Below are positions 36,689 to 44,996 of a stretch of 64,000 nucleotides of DNA, in pieces. A model generated the notes under the pieces. It was not told the DNA's origin. It worked only from the letters and a program-made list of their open reading frames with translations, and did no database searches. The stretch is from the NCBI RefSeq assembly GCF_011050055.1, contig NZ_DRGM01000145.1, forward strand, positions 1 to 64,000. The letters run 5' to 3'. Each line of letters begins with the position of its first letter. Positions within the stretch are counted from its first letter, which is position 1. Both the position numbers and the translations under genes were made by a program. This DNA is from Pseudoalteromonas prydzensis (GTDB lineage Bacteria > Pseudomonadota > Gammaproteobacteria > Enterobacterales > Alteromonadaceae).

Positions 36689-37564
36689 ATGAATCAAAAT
36701 TACGAAAAATACTATGTGCCAGCACAAAGCCCATGGCCTATTGTGGGAGCTGTGGCGCTATTTTTAATTGCTGTAGGTGCCGCATTGACGGTTATGCAGC
36801 TAGGCTCCGAGGGGGGCAGTGGTCATTACATACTTTACGGCGGAATAGCAATTTTGCTCTACATGCTATTTAGCTGGTTTAAGAATGTGATTGAAGAATC
36901 ACATCAAGGTTTGTACTCAGCACAAATGGATCGCTCGTTTCGCCAAGGAATGAGTTGGTTTATTTTCTCTGAGGTGATGTTTTTTATGGCCTTTTTTGGC
37001 GCGTTGTTTTATGCGCGAATGATCTCAGTGCCTTGGTTAGGTGGTGCGGGCAACAACGCGATGACCAACGAAGTTTTATGGCCAACCTTTGAAGCTATGT
37101 GGCCGTTAGTGACAACCCCAGCTGGGGGCACTACACAAGCAATGGGGTGGCAGGGTTTACCATTAATAAACACATTAATCCTACTGACTTCATCGGTGAC
37201 GTTGCATTTTGCGCATGTGGCAATGGAAAACAATAAACGTGGCCCACTAAAAGTCTTTTTAGGCTTCACTATTTTACTTGGCGTTGTATTTTTAGGGTTG
37301 CAAGTTGAAGAGTATATTCACGCCTATCAAGACTTAGGGCTTACTTTAGATGCCGGTGTGTATGGCAATACGTTCTTCTTATTAACCGGTTTTCATGGCA
37401 TGCACGTGACTCTCGGTACCATTATTTTACTGGTGGTATTTTTTAGAATTTTAAAAGGTCATTTTAGCCCTGATAAACACTTTGCATTTCAAGCGGCTGC
37501 TTGGTATTGGCACTTTGTGGATGTGGTTTGGTTGTGTTTATTTGTGTTTGTATATGTGTTGTAG
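36689..37564 (+). CDS. ctaE: Cytochrome c oxidase subunit III
   Basis: A 291-residue seven-helix subunit III. Motifs include the KNVIEESHQGLYSAQMDRSFRQGM loop, FIFSEVMFFMAFFGALFYA, GFHGMHVTLGTIILL and AAWYWHFVDVVWLCLFVFVYV near the end. It supports proton uptake and stability of the oxidase. The last 33 codons overlap the antisense 3' end of the DUF2909 gene. Confidence 0.96.
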   Translation: MNQNYEKYYVPAQSPWPIVGAVALFLIAVGAALTVMQLGSEGGSGHYILYGGIAILLYMLFSWFKNVIEESHQGLYSAQMDRSFRQGMSWFIFSEVMFFMAFFGALFYARMISVPWLGGAGNNAMTNEVLWPTFEAMWPLVTTPAGGTTQAMGWQGLPLINTLILLTSSVTLHFAHVAMENNKRGPLKVFLGFTILLGVVFLGLQVEEYIHAYQDLGLTLDAGVYGNTFFLLTGFHGMHVTLGTIILLVVFFRILKGHFSPDKHFAFQAAAWYWHFVDVVWLCLFVFVYVL

Positions 37565-37766
37565 GGTTAGCATTTGGATAAATGTATCCTAACTTCAACG
37601 CTGCAATAACAACAACGAGCACTACGACAGAAAACAACACGCGGCGGCCTAAATAATGTGACATTGGCCGCCCATTATCTCGGCCTGAAACCATAATAAA
37701 CAATGCTCTAAATAAGTTAAAAAGTATAAACAATAACAACAGTACAATAATAATTTTAATAATCAC
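37464..37766 (-). CDS. DUF2909 twin-transmembrane protein
   Basis: A 100-residue protein with two membrane helices (about 2-22 and 45-63) separated by GRDNGRPMSHYLGRRVLF. This matches the DUF2909 family, small proteins that recur next to cox genes. A GTG start at 37766 has AAGGTG five bases upstream; GTG at 37775 is the alternative. After the second helix the frame continues ~33 residues (Thr/Gln/Asn-rich, low complexity) antisense to ctaE before a stop. This is an unusual convergent overlap of 101 bp. Confidence 0.75.
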   Translation of the reverse strand: MIIKIIIVLLLLFILFNLFRALFIMVSGRDNGRPMSHYLGRRVLFSVVVLVVVIAALKLGYIYPNANPTTHIQTQINTTKPHPQSANTKQPLEMQSVYQG

Positions 37767-37779
37767 TGGGTTCACCTTT

Positions 37780-38520
37780 ATGCAGTTAATTTTATGGCGT
37801 AAACAAAAGCTTAGCTCAATTTTCATCGTTTGCGTGGTGATTGTTGTGGTATTGGTGTGTTTACGTTTAGGTTATTGGCAAATGCAACGAGCAGAAGCTA
37901 AAACACAGCAACTTGCTCATATCGCCAGTGTTCAAGCGCGAGGTGTAATGGATTGGCCGCAAGTGCAGGCACTGCCTAGTGACTGGAACAAAACCGGAGT
38001 TCAGGCAACTTTAACCGGTACGATAGATAATAATTACTATTGGTTATTAGATAATCAAGTTTATCAAGGACAGGTTGGCTACGATGTGTTAACGCTGTTT
38101 AAACCCGCAACCAGCAAAAAACCGCTATTAATTAATCTTGGTTGGATTAAAGCTCCGCTTTCACGCGAGCAGTTACCGGCTATCGAGTTACCGAATCAAC
38201 CCATCACAATCAATGTGCAACTGAAGCAGGGTAAGCTCAGTGGTTTCACCTTAGATAACGCCTCAATAAACAAGCTCGAAAATGACAGTTGGCCAAAGCG
38301 AGTACAAACCATAGATTTGCAGTTATTCACCCAACAAGCAGAGCAAACGATGGTTGATTTTATTGGCTATCGTCAAGGTGCTGGTGATGAGCTAGGGATA
38401 CCGCATTATCAAGCTGTGGTGATGAGTCCACAAAAGCATTATGGCTATGCCGTGCAATGGCTATTAATTGCTTTGGCGTGTGTTGTGGTGGCTATTTTTG
38501 CCAGTAAAAGAAGGAATTAA
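37780..38520 (+). CDS. SURF1 family oxidase assembly protein
   Basis: A 246-residue protein with an N-terminal helix (about 12-32), then RLGYWQMQRAEAK, a periplasmic domain (NYYWLLDNQVYQGQVGYDVL; LINLGWIKAP) and a C-terminal helix after YGYAVQWLLIALA. SURF1 helps insert heme a into subunit I. Its start lies only 13 nt from the divergent DUF2909 start, so it must be expressed from the cox promoter or from a promoter inside DUF2909. Confidence 0.93.
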   Translation: MQLILWRKQKLSSIFIVCVVIVVVLVCLRLGYWQMQRAEAKTQQLAHIASVQARGVMDWPQVQALPSDWNKTGVQATLTGTIDNNYYWLLDNQVYQGQVGYDVLTLFKPATSKKPLLINLGWIKAPLSREQLPAIELPNQPITINVQLKQGKLSGFTLDNASINKLENDSWPKRVQTIDLQLFTQQAEQTMVDFIGYRQGAGDELGIPHYQAVVMSPQKHYGYAVQWLLIALACVVVAIFASKRRN

Positions 38521-38521
38521 A

Positions 38522-39016
38522 ATGAAAAATAAACCCATGGTAATTTTTATCGGATGCTGTTTAGTGCCTTTAGTACTGGCTTATTTAGCATTAAAGTTAG
38601 ACTGGATACCCTCTGCATCGACCAATAACGGTGAGTTTTTAACAACAGAAGTAAAAATTAAAGATTGGCAAAGTACAGAGCATAAACAATGGACTATTGC
38701 GTTAAATCATCCTGAGCAATGCCAGCAGCCATGTGCCGAGCAGTTGCAAGCGCTTGATAATTTATATGTGGCGCTTGGTAAAAACCAAGGCAAGGTTGAT
38801 ATGGTTATTTTAGGTGCCGCACAGCAAACAGCGACCCCTTGGCCGCAACTAGCCAGTATTGATGAGCTGACGCCTGCTAGCCTCTATTTAATCGATCATA
38901 TGGGCTTAGTGGTGTTGCAATACCCGTATCATGATGAGCCGCAACAAAATCGATTAACGCAAAAAGGTCTGCTCCAAGATTTAAAAAAATTACTTAACTA
39001 TTCGCGTTCTAGCTGA
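38522..39016 (+). CDS. Cox-associated membrane-anchored thioredoxin-like protein
   Basis: A 164-residue protein with an N-terminal transmembrane helix (about 7-24) and a periplasmic domain that contains a CxxxC-type pair (CQQPC, near 65) and a Sco/thioredoxin-like layout ending IDHMGLVVLQYPY. The position between SURF1 and ctaA is conserved in cox clusters of related bacteria, so a role in oxidase metallation or thiol chemistry is inferred. It begins one base after the SURF1 stop. Confidence 0.72.
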   Translation: MKNKPMVIFIGCCLVPLVLAYLALKLDWIPSASTNNGEFLTTEVKIKDWQSTEHKQWTIALNHPEQCQQPCAEQLQALDNLYVALGKNQGKVDMVILGAAQQTATPWPQLASIDELTPASLYLIDHMGLVVLQYPYHDEPQQNRLTQKGLLQDLKKLLNYSRSS

Positions 39017-39033
39017 GCAAAGGAGTGTTAACT

Positions 39034-40023
39034 ATGTATAAAAATTATAAGCACTTAGTGTTAGCCACTTTTCTGTTATCAATTTTGGTTGTTGGCTTAG
39101 GCGCCTATACGCGCTTAAGTGATGCTGGCTTGGGGTGTCCTGATTGGCCTGGTTGTTATGGCTTTTTAACCGTACCAAAACATGCAGCTGATTTAGCTCA
39201 TGTAGAGCAAAGCTACCCAGATATGATGTTTGAAACCGCCAAAGCGTGGAAGGAAATGATCCATCGCTACTTTGCTGGAGCACTCGGCTTACTTATTTTG
39301 GGGTTATTTATTTTGGCTTTTATAAAGCGTCAGCATCCAATCATGCCGGTTAAATTACCATTTTTGTTACTTGCCTTAGTTATTTTTCAAGCTGCGCTTG
39401 GGATGTGGACGGTCACTATGAATTTGCAGCCATTAATCGTGATGGGCCACTTATTAGGTGGATTCAGTATTTTATCATTGATTACATTGCTGTATCTGCG
39501 GCTAACGGCGAAACCAATTTATGGCGGTGATACACCTGCACGGCGTTACTTTAAACTTAGTTTAGTGGCTTTAGCGGTGTTAATAATGCAAATCGCACTC
39601 GGTGGCTGGCTTGCTGCTAACTATGCCGCGCCGCACTGTAATGGCTTACCATTGTGTAGTTATGGGCAACCGTTTTCACTGAGCAGTGTGTTTCAATTGC
39701 CGTTAGAGCACAGCACCTATGAATACGGTGTGTTATCGCAGCAAGCCAGAATGTCGATTCATTTACTACATCGGATCTGGGCGTTAGTTACTTGTGTGGT
39801 GTTAGCGCTGATCATGTGGCGTATTTATAGCCGCGCAATTTCAAGAAAAATTAAACAGTGCTGCGTTGCAGTATTGGTCGCACTACTGTGCCAAATTTGT
39901 TTAGGCTTGGCGGTTGTGCATTGGCATTTTCCGCTAGGCGTAGCACTGGCACATAATTTAATGGCTGCCATACTATTGTTAACGGTAGTTCGTTTATGTT
40001 TTTACTTAAAAGCACGTACTTAG
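39034..40023 (+). CDS. ctaA: Heme A synthase (COX15/CtaA)
   Basis: A 329-residue eight-helix enzyme oxidising heme O to heme A. Visible are GAYTRLSDAGLGCPDWPGCYG (Cys pair region), EMIHRYFAGALG, GHLLGG and a second set HLLHRIWALV and AHNLMAA supplying the heme ligands. AAGGAG precedes the ATG at 39034. It is followed by ctaB. Confidence 0.95.
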   Translation: MYKNYKHLVLATFLLSILVVGLGAYTRLSDAGLGCPDWPGCYGFLTVPKHAADLAHVEQSYPDMMFETAKAWKEMIHRYFAGALGLLILGLFILAFIKRQHPIMPVKLPFLLLALVIFQAALGMWTVTMNLQPLIVMGHLLGGFSILSLITLLYLRLTAKPIYGGDTPARRYFKLSLVALAVLIMQIALGGWLAANYAAPHCNGLPLCSYGQPFSLSSVFQLPLEHSTYEYGVLSQQARMSIHLLHRIWALVTCVVLALIMWRIYSRAISRKIKQCCVAVLVALLCQICLGLAVVHWHFPLGVALAHNLMAAILLLTVVRLCFYLKART

Positions 40024-40031
40024 GGGCAGTT

Positions 40032-40940
40032 ATGACACAATTAATAGCAATAACAAAGTTAGCACCTAGCCAAATTAGCGGCTTAATAAATGATTATTTA
40101 GCAATCAGTAAATTTAAAGTAGTCGCCATGCTGGTATTAACTGCATGGGTTGGCTTAGCACTTGCGCCCGATGTTGGCCGCGGTATTGGCGTGCAATTTA
40201 TTAGTTTATTGGGGATTGGTTTATTATCTGCGGCGGCGGCCGTGATCAATCATGTGGTCGACAGCGAAATAGATAGTAAAATGGCACGAACTCGCCATCG
40301 CCCAGTGGCTAAAGGTCGGTTATCAAAATTGCATGCATTAAGTTTTGCCGCAGTCATTGGAGTGAGTGGGTTTCTAATGCTGATGATCTGGGCTAATACT
40401 TTAACAGCCATATTAACCTTATTTGCCTTAGTTGGTTATGCATTTATTTATACCTCATTTTTAAAGCGTGCAACACCGCAAAATATTGTTATTGGTGGGC
40501 TTGCTGGTGCAATGCCGCCATTATTGGGCTGGGTGTCTGAAACTGGACAAATGGCGGCAGCGCCATGGTTACTGGTGATGATCATATTTACCTGGACTCC
40601 ACCGCATTTTTGGGCGTTGGCAATTGCGCGTAAAAGCGATTATGAGCGTGCCAAAATACCTATGTTGCCTGTTACCCATGGCATCGACTTTTGTAAAACC
40701 TGCGTAGTTGCTTATTCAGTGTTACTTACCTTAGTGTGCGTGCTGCCTTATTTAATTGGCATGTCGGGGATTATCTATTTGATAGCAGCTACCTTGCTCA
40801 ATAGTATGTTTACGTATAAGGCAGTAAAACTCAAATTGGCAGGAAATGACGATACGGCAATGGATTTATTTCGTTTTTCGATTATTCATTTAATGTTACT
40901 CTTTGTCGCCTTATTTATCGATAAATGGTTTGTTATATGA
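40032..40940 (+). CDS. ctaB: Protoheme IX farnesyltransferase (heme O synthase)
   Basis: A 302-residue UbiA-superfamily membrane enzyme. NHVVDSEIDSKMARTRHRPVAKGRL carries the first Asp-rich motif, YTSFLKRATPQNIVIGGLAGAMPPLLGW follows, and KSDYERAKIPMLPVTHG supplies the second motif. It makes heme O for CtaA. AGGGGC precedes the ATG at 40032. It overlaps sco by 4 bp. Confidence 0.95.
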   Translation: MTQLIAITKLAPSQISGLINDYLAISKFKVVAMLVLTAWVGLALAPDVGRGIGVQFISLLGIGLLSAAAAVINHVVDSEIDSKMARTRHRPVAKGRLSKLHALSFAAVIGVSGFLMLMIWANTLTAILTLFALVGYAFIYTSFLKRATPQNIVIGGLAGAMPPLLGWVSETGQMAAAPWLLVMIIFTWTPPHFWALAIARKSDYERAKIPMLPVTHGIDFCKTCVVAYSVLLTLVCVLPYLIGMSGIIYLIAATLLNSMFTYKAVKLKLAGNDDTAMDLFRFSIIHLMLLFVALFIDKWFVI

Positions 40941-41557
40941 ATAACTTAGCAGTTAAGTGTCGACCTGTATGGTTGACCCTAGGTTTACTGTTATTAACGG
41001 CATGCAGTGATAGCGCGATACCTGAAGTTGAAGCTTTAGTATACGAACAAGCACGGCCGTTAAGCGACTTTACCTTGCAGGACCAAGACGGTCAGCAAGT
41101 GACGAAGCAAACATTACAAGGCCAATGGAATTTAGTGTTTTTAGGTTATACCAGCTGCCCTGATATCTGCCCACTGACATTAGCTAAACTCAAAGGTGTC
41201 TATAACGCATTGCACGCTGAGTACCCACTGCAAATTTGGTTTTTAGCGGTTGATCCAAAACGCGATACAACAGCTAAACGCAAAGCCTACATTGATTATT
41301 TTAATCCTGATTTTTTAGCCGTTTCAGGGGAACATAAAGATTTATTTCCACTGGTGAGGGAATTGGGGTTAATTTACGCCATTAGCGACAGTGATGAGCA
41401 AGAATATGCCGTTGACCATAGTGCTTCAATTGCTATGGTTGACCCGCAAGGAGCGGTAAGAGCTATTTTTAAACCTGAGTTTAAACAAGGTAGTGTACCG
41501 TTAATTAATGCTAAATTATTAATAACCGAATTTAAGCAGATTGCGGATCATTTTTAA
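40937..41557 (+). CDS. SCO1/SenC family copper chaperone
   Basis: A 206-residue lipoprotein (lipobox LTAC near residue 21) with a thioredoxin fold. The copper motif is CPDIC, and the third ligand His lies in VDHSASIAMVD. It delivers copper or reduces CuA thiols during oxidase assembly. It is last gene of the cox operon, coupled to ctaB by ATGA, with a terminator after. Confidence 0.93.
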   Translation: MNNLAVKCRPVWLTLGLLLLTACSDSAIPEVEALVYEQARPLSDFTLQDQDGQQVTKQTLQGQWNLVFLGYTSCPDICPLTLAKLKGVYNALHAEYPLQIWFLAVDPKRDTTAKRKAYIDYFNPDFLAVSGEHKDLFPLVRELGLIYAISDSDEQEYAVDHSASIAMVDPQGAVRAIFKPEFKQGSVPLINAKLLITEFKQIADHF

Positions 41558-41585
41558 TAAAACAAGTATATTTTAATTATTGTAG

Positions 41586-41606
41586 AGGAGCGTTGAGCTC
41601 CTTTTT
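41586..41606 (+). terminator. Terminator of the cox operon
   Basis: Stem AGGAGC / GCTCCT with loop GTTGA, followed by a T run. Confidence 0.8.
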
Positions 41607-41725
41607 ACTGTTCATTTATTCCCCTATAAATAATTTCACTCTTTTTTTAACGCATTTATGGCATTTTTACTAACTCAGTCTAAGCTTTTGTTATGAATTG
41701 GTTAAACATGGAAAGTGCGAAAAAT

Positions 41726-41998
41726 ATGTTAAAACTTCCTGCTGAACTAGTAATCACTCAAGTTGAAAATTTACACCAAGATTTATTACAAGAATTACAC
41801 CGCAATGATGATGTGTGCCTCGATATAAGTGAGGTTGCACGCGCAGATACCGCCTCAATTCAACTATTGTGTGCTTTGCAAAAGCACTTGCTGTGCTTAC
41901 AACACAAAATTATTTGGGTTGGGCAAAGTAAGCCTTTAAGAAATGCCATTAATCGCTTAGGCCTAAGTGAATATCTAATACTTGAAAATGCGGAATAA
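41726..41998 (+). CDS. STAS-domain protein of the che cluster
   Basis: About 90 residues, a single STAS domain of the anti-sigma-antagonist/MlaB type. It opens MLKLPAELVITQV and holds the core DVCLDISEVARADTASIQLLCALQKHL. The residue at the usual phosphorylation position appears to be Thr or Ser in ADTAS. Starts at 41693 and 41708 are also possible; 41726 is chosen because it matches STAS family starts and has GGAAAG upstream. STAS proteins head several che clusters; the exact role is unknown. Confidence 0.8.
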   Translation: MLKLPAELVITQVENLHQDLLQELHRNDDVCLDISEVARADTASIQLLCALQKHLLCLQHKIIWVGQSKPLRNAINRLGLSEYLILENAE

Positions 41999-42007
41999 GG
42001 GGTTTAT

Positions 42008-42370
42008 ATGAAAAGAATTTTAGCCGTGGATGATTCTACGTCGATGCGTCAAATGGTGAGTTTTACACTGAAAAAGGCGGGTTTTGAGGTCACTGAGGCA
42101 AAGGACGGCAGCGAAGCACTGAACATCGCAAAACAACAAGGTTTTGATGCGGTGATATCGGACGTCAACATGCCGGTAATGGATGGCATCACTTTGATCC
42201 GAGAGTTGCGCACCTTACCAAACTATAAATTTACGCCATTGCTAATGCTAACGACAGAATCGGGTATGGATAAAAAAGTAGAAGGGAAGGCTGCTGGTGC
42301 AACTGGCTGGATAGTTAAACCCTTTAATCCTGAACAGTTATTAGCGGTTTTAAAAAAAGTGATTCGCTAA
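42008..42370 (+). CDS. cheY: CheY-like response regulator
   Basis: A 120-residue single receiver domain. The phospho-acceptor is Asp52 (SDVNMPVMDG), with the acidic pocket VDDS at 8-10 and Lys in IVKPFNP near residue 102. It lacks an output domain. It is probably the cluster's phosphorylation target, not necessarily a flagellar motor ligand. It lies 15 bp before cheA. Confidence 0.92.
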   Translation: MKRILAVDDSTSMRQMVSFTLKKAGFEVTEAKDGSEALNIAKQQGFDAVISDVNMPVMDGITLIRELRTLPNYKFTPLLMLTTESGMDKKVEGKAAGATGWIVKPFNPEQLLAVLKKVIR

Positions 42371-42385
42371 TCTAGGGGATGGGGT

Positions 42386-44467
42386 ATGAGTATAGATTTA
42401 AGTCAATTTTTTGAAGTATTCTTTGAGGAAAGTTTTGAAGGCTTAGATGCCATGGAAGCTGAGTTATTAAACTTGGTGCCTGGCGAAGAAGATTTAGAAA
42501 CAATCAATACCATTTTTCGTGCTGCGCATTCTATTAAAGGTGGCAGTGGTACATTTGGTTTTAACTCTGTGTCTGACTTTACTCATGTGCTCGAAACCCT
42601 ATTAGATCAAATTCGTGAAGGGAAACGAGAGCTTAGCGCAGAGCATGTTAACCTATTACTTAAATCAGTTGATTGCTTGCGGGAGTTACTTCGTAGCTTA
42701 CAAGCAGAGCAAGAACCTAATTTAGCAGAAGCTATCGATCTCAGAATTAAGTTTGAACAGATTTTAGGGGTAAACCAAGCCGATAACCATACAGCTGAAG
42801 TCGATGCTAATCCCGTTCAACTTGCCCTGAACACTTATCAGATTGATTTTAAGCCTCATCGGCATTTATTTAAAACTGGCAATGAGCCACTGTATATGAT
42901 CAGTGAGCTTGCTGAGCTGGGAGATTTAGAGACTCAAGCTTTCAGTAATGAGATCCCTGAGATTGCAGATTTAAGTGTCGAAGATTGTTTTTTATCTTGG
43001 CGATTCTTTTTAAATACAGCAAAAACAGAGAGTGCTATTCGAGAAATATTTGAGTGGGTTGAAGATGACGCTGATATTACCATTGCGCTATGCGGTGGTT
43101 TATTTGCTGAAGATGATACGCAAATTACAGCACTTGATACGACTGAGATAAACCTTAACTCAACCCCTGCAGCTGTCAATGTTGCTGCAGTGAAGCCGAT
43201 AAAAAAAAGCACCGCAATTAAGGCAAGCACCCCAGTTGCAGAATCAACTTCAATTAGAGTCGGCATAGATAAAGTTGACTCACTTATCAACATGGTGGGC
43301 GAGCTGGTTATCACTCAAGCTATGTTAAGCCAAATTGGTCAACAAGAGATAACCGAAGCGACTATCGCCTCTTTGCAGGAAGGTTTAGCGCAATTGGCTC
43401 ATAACACTCGCGATTTACAAGAAAATGTAATGCGCATCCGAATGTTACCAATCAGCTTTGTATTTAGCCGTTTTCCACGTTTGGTAAGAGATATTTCGCA
43501 AAAGCTGAATAAACAAGTTGAGCTAAAACTGCTAGGAGAGCAGACCGAGCTTGATAAAACCGTGATGGAAAAAATATCAGATCCTATGGTGCACTTAGTA
43601 CGAAACTCGCTGGATCATGGACTAGAAACGGTTGCACAGCGCCTTGCAGCGGGTAAAGACCCGGTTGGTAAGGTAACGCTTAATGCGTTTCATCAAGGTG
43701 GCAATATCGTTATAGAAATCATGGATGACGGCCAAGGTCTTAATACGGCAAAAATAAAACAAAAAGCGGTTGCCAATGGGTTAGTAAGCGAAGCTGATGA
43801 ATTAGGTGATGATGAAATTAATGAGCTTATTTTTATGCCCGGTTTTTCAACCGTGGATGAAGTAAGTGATATATCCGGACGTGGTGTTGGTATGGATGTG
43901 GTGAGACGCAATATCCAATCACTCAATGGCTCTGTTGAAGTGTCATCAGCCGCAGGTGTCGGATCTACCTTCACTATTCGCTTGCCACTTACCTTAGCTA
44001 TCTTAGATGGCCAGTTAGTTCGAGTCGCAAAGCACACCTATATTATTCCATTAATCTCTATTGTTGAATCATTACAAATTGATATCAGTAAAGTCAGTCG
44101 AGTGGGTAAAGACCTCGATGTACTTAGGCTACGCGATGAATATATTCCTATCTTGCGTTTATACAGTATTTTCAATCATCCAGGCGCGATAGAAACACTC
44201 GATAAAACCTTATTGGTGGTAGTGGAAAGTGATAATCAAAAAATTGGCTTATTAGTTGATGATTTATTGTCGCAACAACAAGTAGTGATCAAAAGTTTAG
44301 AAGCGAATTACCAAAAAGTAGATGGTGTTTCAGGTGCGACTATTTTAGGAGATGGGCGAGTTTCACTGATTGTCGATATTAGCGGCTTAATTAAATTGTC
44401 AGGACTAAGAAAACCCGGTAGCCAAGAATTGATAATTGAATCGCAAGCCAACTTGGAGGCGTCATGA
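42386..44467 (+). CDS. cheA: Chemotaxis histidine kinase CheA
   Basis: A 693-residue kinase. The HPt domain (1-~105) has the phosphorylated His48 in FRAAHSIKGGSG. A middle domain (~150-235) with QIDFKPHRHLFKTGNEPL follows, then the P3 dimerisation helices, the P4 ATPase (N box HLVRNSLDHGLE, G boxes MDDGQGL, GRGVGMDVV and GSTFTIRLPLT) and a C-terminal CheW-like P5. All catalytic boxes are present. Its stop overlaps cheW by 4 bp. Confidence 0.96.
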   Translation: MSIDLSQFFEVFFEESFEGLDAMEAELLNLVPGEEDLETINTIFRAAHSIKGGSGTFGFNSVSDFTHVLETLLDQIREGKRELSAEHVNLLLKSVDCLRELLRSLQAEQEPNLAEAIDLRIKFEQILGVNQADNHTAEVDANPVQLALNTYQIDFKPHRHLFKTGNEPLYMISELAELGDLETQAFSNEIPEIADLSVEDCFLSWRFFLNTAKTESAIREIFEWVEDDADITIALCGGLFAEDDTQITALDTTEINLNSTPAAVNVAAVKPIKKSTAIKASTPVAESTSIRVGIDKVDSLINMVGELVITQAMLSQIGQQEITEATIASLQEGLAQLAHNTRDLQENVMRIRMLPISFVFSRFPRLVRDISQKLNKQVELKLLGEQTELDKTVMEKISDPMVHLVRNSLDHGLETVAQRLAAGKDPVGKVTLNAFHQGGNIVIEIMDDGQGLNTAKIKQKAVANGLVSEADELGDDEINELIFMPGFSTVDEVSDISGRGVGMDVVRRNIQSLNGSVEVSSAAGVGSTFTIRLPLTLAILDGQLVRVAKHTYIIPLISIVESLQIDISKVSRVGKDLDVLRLRDEYIPILRLYSIFNHPGAIETLDKTLLVVVESDNQKIGLLVDDLLSQQQVVIKSLEANYQKVDGVSGATILGDGRVSLIVDISGLIKLSGLRKPGSQELIIESQANLEAS

Positions 44468-44949
44468 TCTCTGCGCACAGCGAATTAGATAACAAAATAA
44501 TGCTTGAACAGGCGCAAGGGGTTAAGCAATTTTTAACCTTTATTATGGCTGATGAAGAATACGGTGTTGATATTTTAACCGTTCAAGAAATTCGCAGTTG
44601 GGAAGAGATCACTGAAATCCCAAATGCTCCCGATTATCTCAAAGGGGTAATTAATCTACGTGGCACCATAGTGCCGATTTTAGATTTAAGATTGCGTTTC
44701 GGCTTAGCGATGATTGACTATGGACCGCTAACGGTAGTGATCGTGGTGAAAGTCATTTTTGAGCAAAATAGCAAGATTATGGGAATGGTAGTCGATGCCG
44801 TATCTGATGTTTACAGTATTGTAGAGCAAGATGCGAAGACGGTGCCTAACTTTAGCGGCTCGGAGAATACTGAATTTATCGCAGGGTTAGTGAATGTCGG
44901 TGAGAAGATGGTCGCGTTATTGGACCTGCAAAAAACAATGAATATTTAG
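44464..44949 (+). CDS. cheW: Chemotaxis coupling protein CheW
   Basis: A 161-residue CheW domain protein with YGVDILTVQEIRSWEEITEIPNAPDYLKGVINLRGTIVPILDLR, the coupling core that links receptors to CheA. It is translationally coupled to cheA and precedes the receptor gene. Confidence 0.95.
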   Translation: MISAHSELDNKIMLEQAQGVKQFLTFIMADEEYGVDILTVQEIRSWEEITEIPNAPDYLKGVINLRGTIVPILDLRLRFGLAMIDYGPLTVVIVVKVIFEQNSKIMGMVVDAVSDVYSIVEQDAKTVPNFSGSENTEFIAGLVNVGEKMVALLDLQKTMNI

Positions 44950-44996
44950 CCAAATACTAAATATAGTAAATGGTGATCAACAAGAAGGTGATGGGC

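Noticed and set aside
42934..43314. Antisense ORFs of about 120 residues inside cheA, and similar ones in leuA, leuC, the receptor gene and comM
   Set aside because: They are Ser/Ala/Thr-rich shadows of well-conserved coding sequence without ribosome sites.
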